From Butyrivibrio sp. INlla16 (GTDB lineage: Bacteria; Bacillota; Clostridia; Lachnospirales; Lachnospiraceae), in contig NZ_FMYB01000011.1 of assembly GCF_900104155.1 (NCBI RefSeq), positions 41,491-105,490 of the forward strand: a stretch of DNA of 64,000 bases, in the 5' to 3' direction. Position numbers and translations under genes: made by a program. Positions 63,729 to 64,000 of the stretch are shown here, in pieces; the stretch's first letter is position 1, and the number at the start of each line of letters is the position of its first letter. The notes under the pieces are model-generated. The model did not search any database and had not been told where the DNA came from. It saw nothing but the letters and a program-made list of their open reading frames with translations.

Positions 63729-64000
63729 TTATTTCTGTGAAGAGAAGATTTCCTCCACAGTATAAGGTTTACCATTGCATAGCCTGGACAGAGCTTCTAT
63801 TTCATTTATCCCGTTACGACGGCATGTTTCGATATATGTCCTTATAAGGGCGTAATTATCCGCGGTATCAGTAGATGCAAACTGACCTGATACCTTCATT
63901 TTGGTTTTGATTCCTCTGAGTGATCTTTCCGACAGATTATTCGTTGTAGGTATTGAAAAATCGTAAATCCATGCGAAAAAGTTTTCTCTGTATTCAATTA
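63729..64000 (-). mobile_element. IS66-family transposase C-terminus (partial, runs off right edge)
   Basis: I read an open frame of 90 codons to a TAA at 63729-63731. It carries the IS66 C-terminal signature TNNLSERSLRGIKTKMKVSGQF, then ASTDTADNYALIRTYIETCRRNGINEIEAL and a short tail ending IFSSQK. In this family the N..ER..R.K.K.K.SG motif holds part of the catalytic Glu environment. The rest of the element lies outside the window, so terminal repeats and target-site duplication cannot be seen. Confidence 0.9.

Noticed and set aside
1..64000. CRISPR array, defence system, toxin-antitoxin pair, prophage or tRNA genes
   Set aside because: I looked through intergenic DNA for direct repeats, T-loop sequences and integrases. 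Only tmRNA has a T-loop, and no arrays or phage genes are apparent.

Overview
The window is a gene-dense, low-GC stretch of chromosome from a Gram-positive anaerobe of the class Clostridia, most likely the family Lachnospiraceae (Butyrivibrio/Pseudobutyrivibrio/Roseburia-like; the genus cannot be fixed from this sequence alone). Evidence: AT-rich intergenic DNA with sigma-A type promoters and GGAGG ribosome sites, Clostridia-type gene orders (phoH / HD membrane protein / ybeY; secG-rnr-smpB-ssrA), NfnAB and formate-THF ligase typical of fermentative anaerobes, and an AdoMet-independent spermidine route. It is almost entirely housekeeping and biosynthetic chromosome. The only mobile DNA is the tail of an IS66-type transposase at the right edge. 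I see no phage, CRISPR array, defence island or tRNA gene.

Layout, left to right. 1-3000: a two-gene phosphorelay (hybrid histidine kinase, then a receiver-Hpt protein cut by the left edge). 3030-7850: feoA-gltX-uvrD-like helicase-DUF4349 lipoprotein, closed by a terminator. 8000-17400: a polyamine region with agmatine deiminase and N-carbamoylputrescine amidase, upp, carboxynorspermidine decarboxylase with tcdA, a lone CheY on the other strand, and a speA-speE-carboxynorspermidine dehydrogenase operon. Together these can take arginine to agmatine, N-carbamoylputrescine, putrescine, carboxyspermidine and spermidine. 17436-20977: serC-serA-DUF1015. 21257-28869: leuB, a GT-C membrane protein, ilvD, ilvB, and a YkuD L,D-transpeptidase. 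28964-31771: yajC, tgt, and a VanY-type carboxypeptidase. 31965-33065: aroC on the plus strand. 33115-34209: a lactonase.

34255-47902 reads as one long, tightly packed minus-strand gene train: nfnA, nfnB, a two-TM protein, rlmH, phoH, a degenerate PgpH-like protein, ybeY, a MurJ/SpoVB-type flippase, a YhiN-family flavoprotein, a flavoprotein-MTHFS fusion, proA, and a tandem class II aldolase. 48035-54933: ftsK/spoIIIE, fhs, folD, and a zinc-ribbon membrane protein, with an unrecognised 192-aa gene diverging at 55077. 55732-57935: a secreted protein, proB and a GNAT acetyltransferase. 58051-61868: secG-rnr-smpB and tmRNA (ssrA). 61953-63500: gpmI with its own promoter. 63729-64000: the IS66 transposase C-terminus.

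I did not find a wholly new multi-gene system. The best leads are: (i) a PgpH homologue that has lost its extracellular domain and all visible HD metal ligands but keeps its phoH/ybeY position; (ii) a one-polypeptide fusion of a COG2509-type flavoprotein with 5-formyl-THF cyclo-ligase; (iii) an intrinsic terminator between a good promoter and the speA start, suggesting attenuation of polyamine synthesis; (iv) a SpeE homologue with altered pocket residues beside an AdoMet-independent spermidine route; (v) a DUF1015 protein with a ParB/SerK-like GHHR motif in the serine operon; and (vi) a Clostridial double-hairpin repeat that appears to supply a gene's ribosome-binding site. All family assignments are from reading the sequences by eye; no searches were run.
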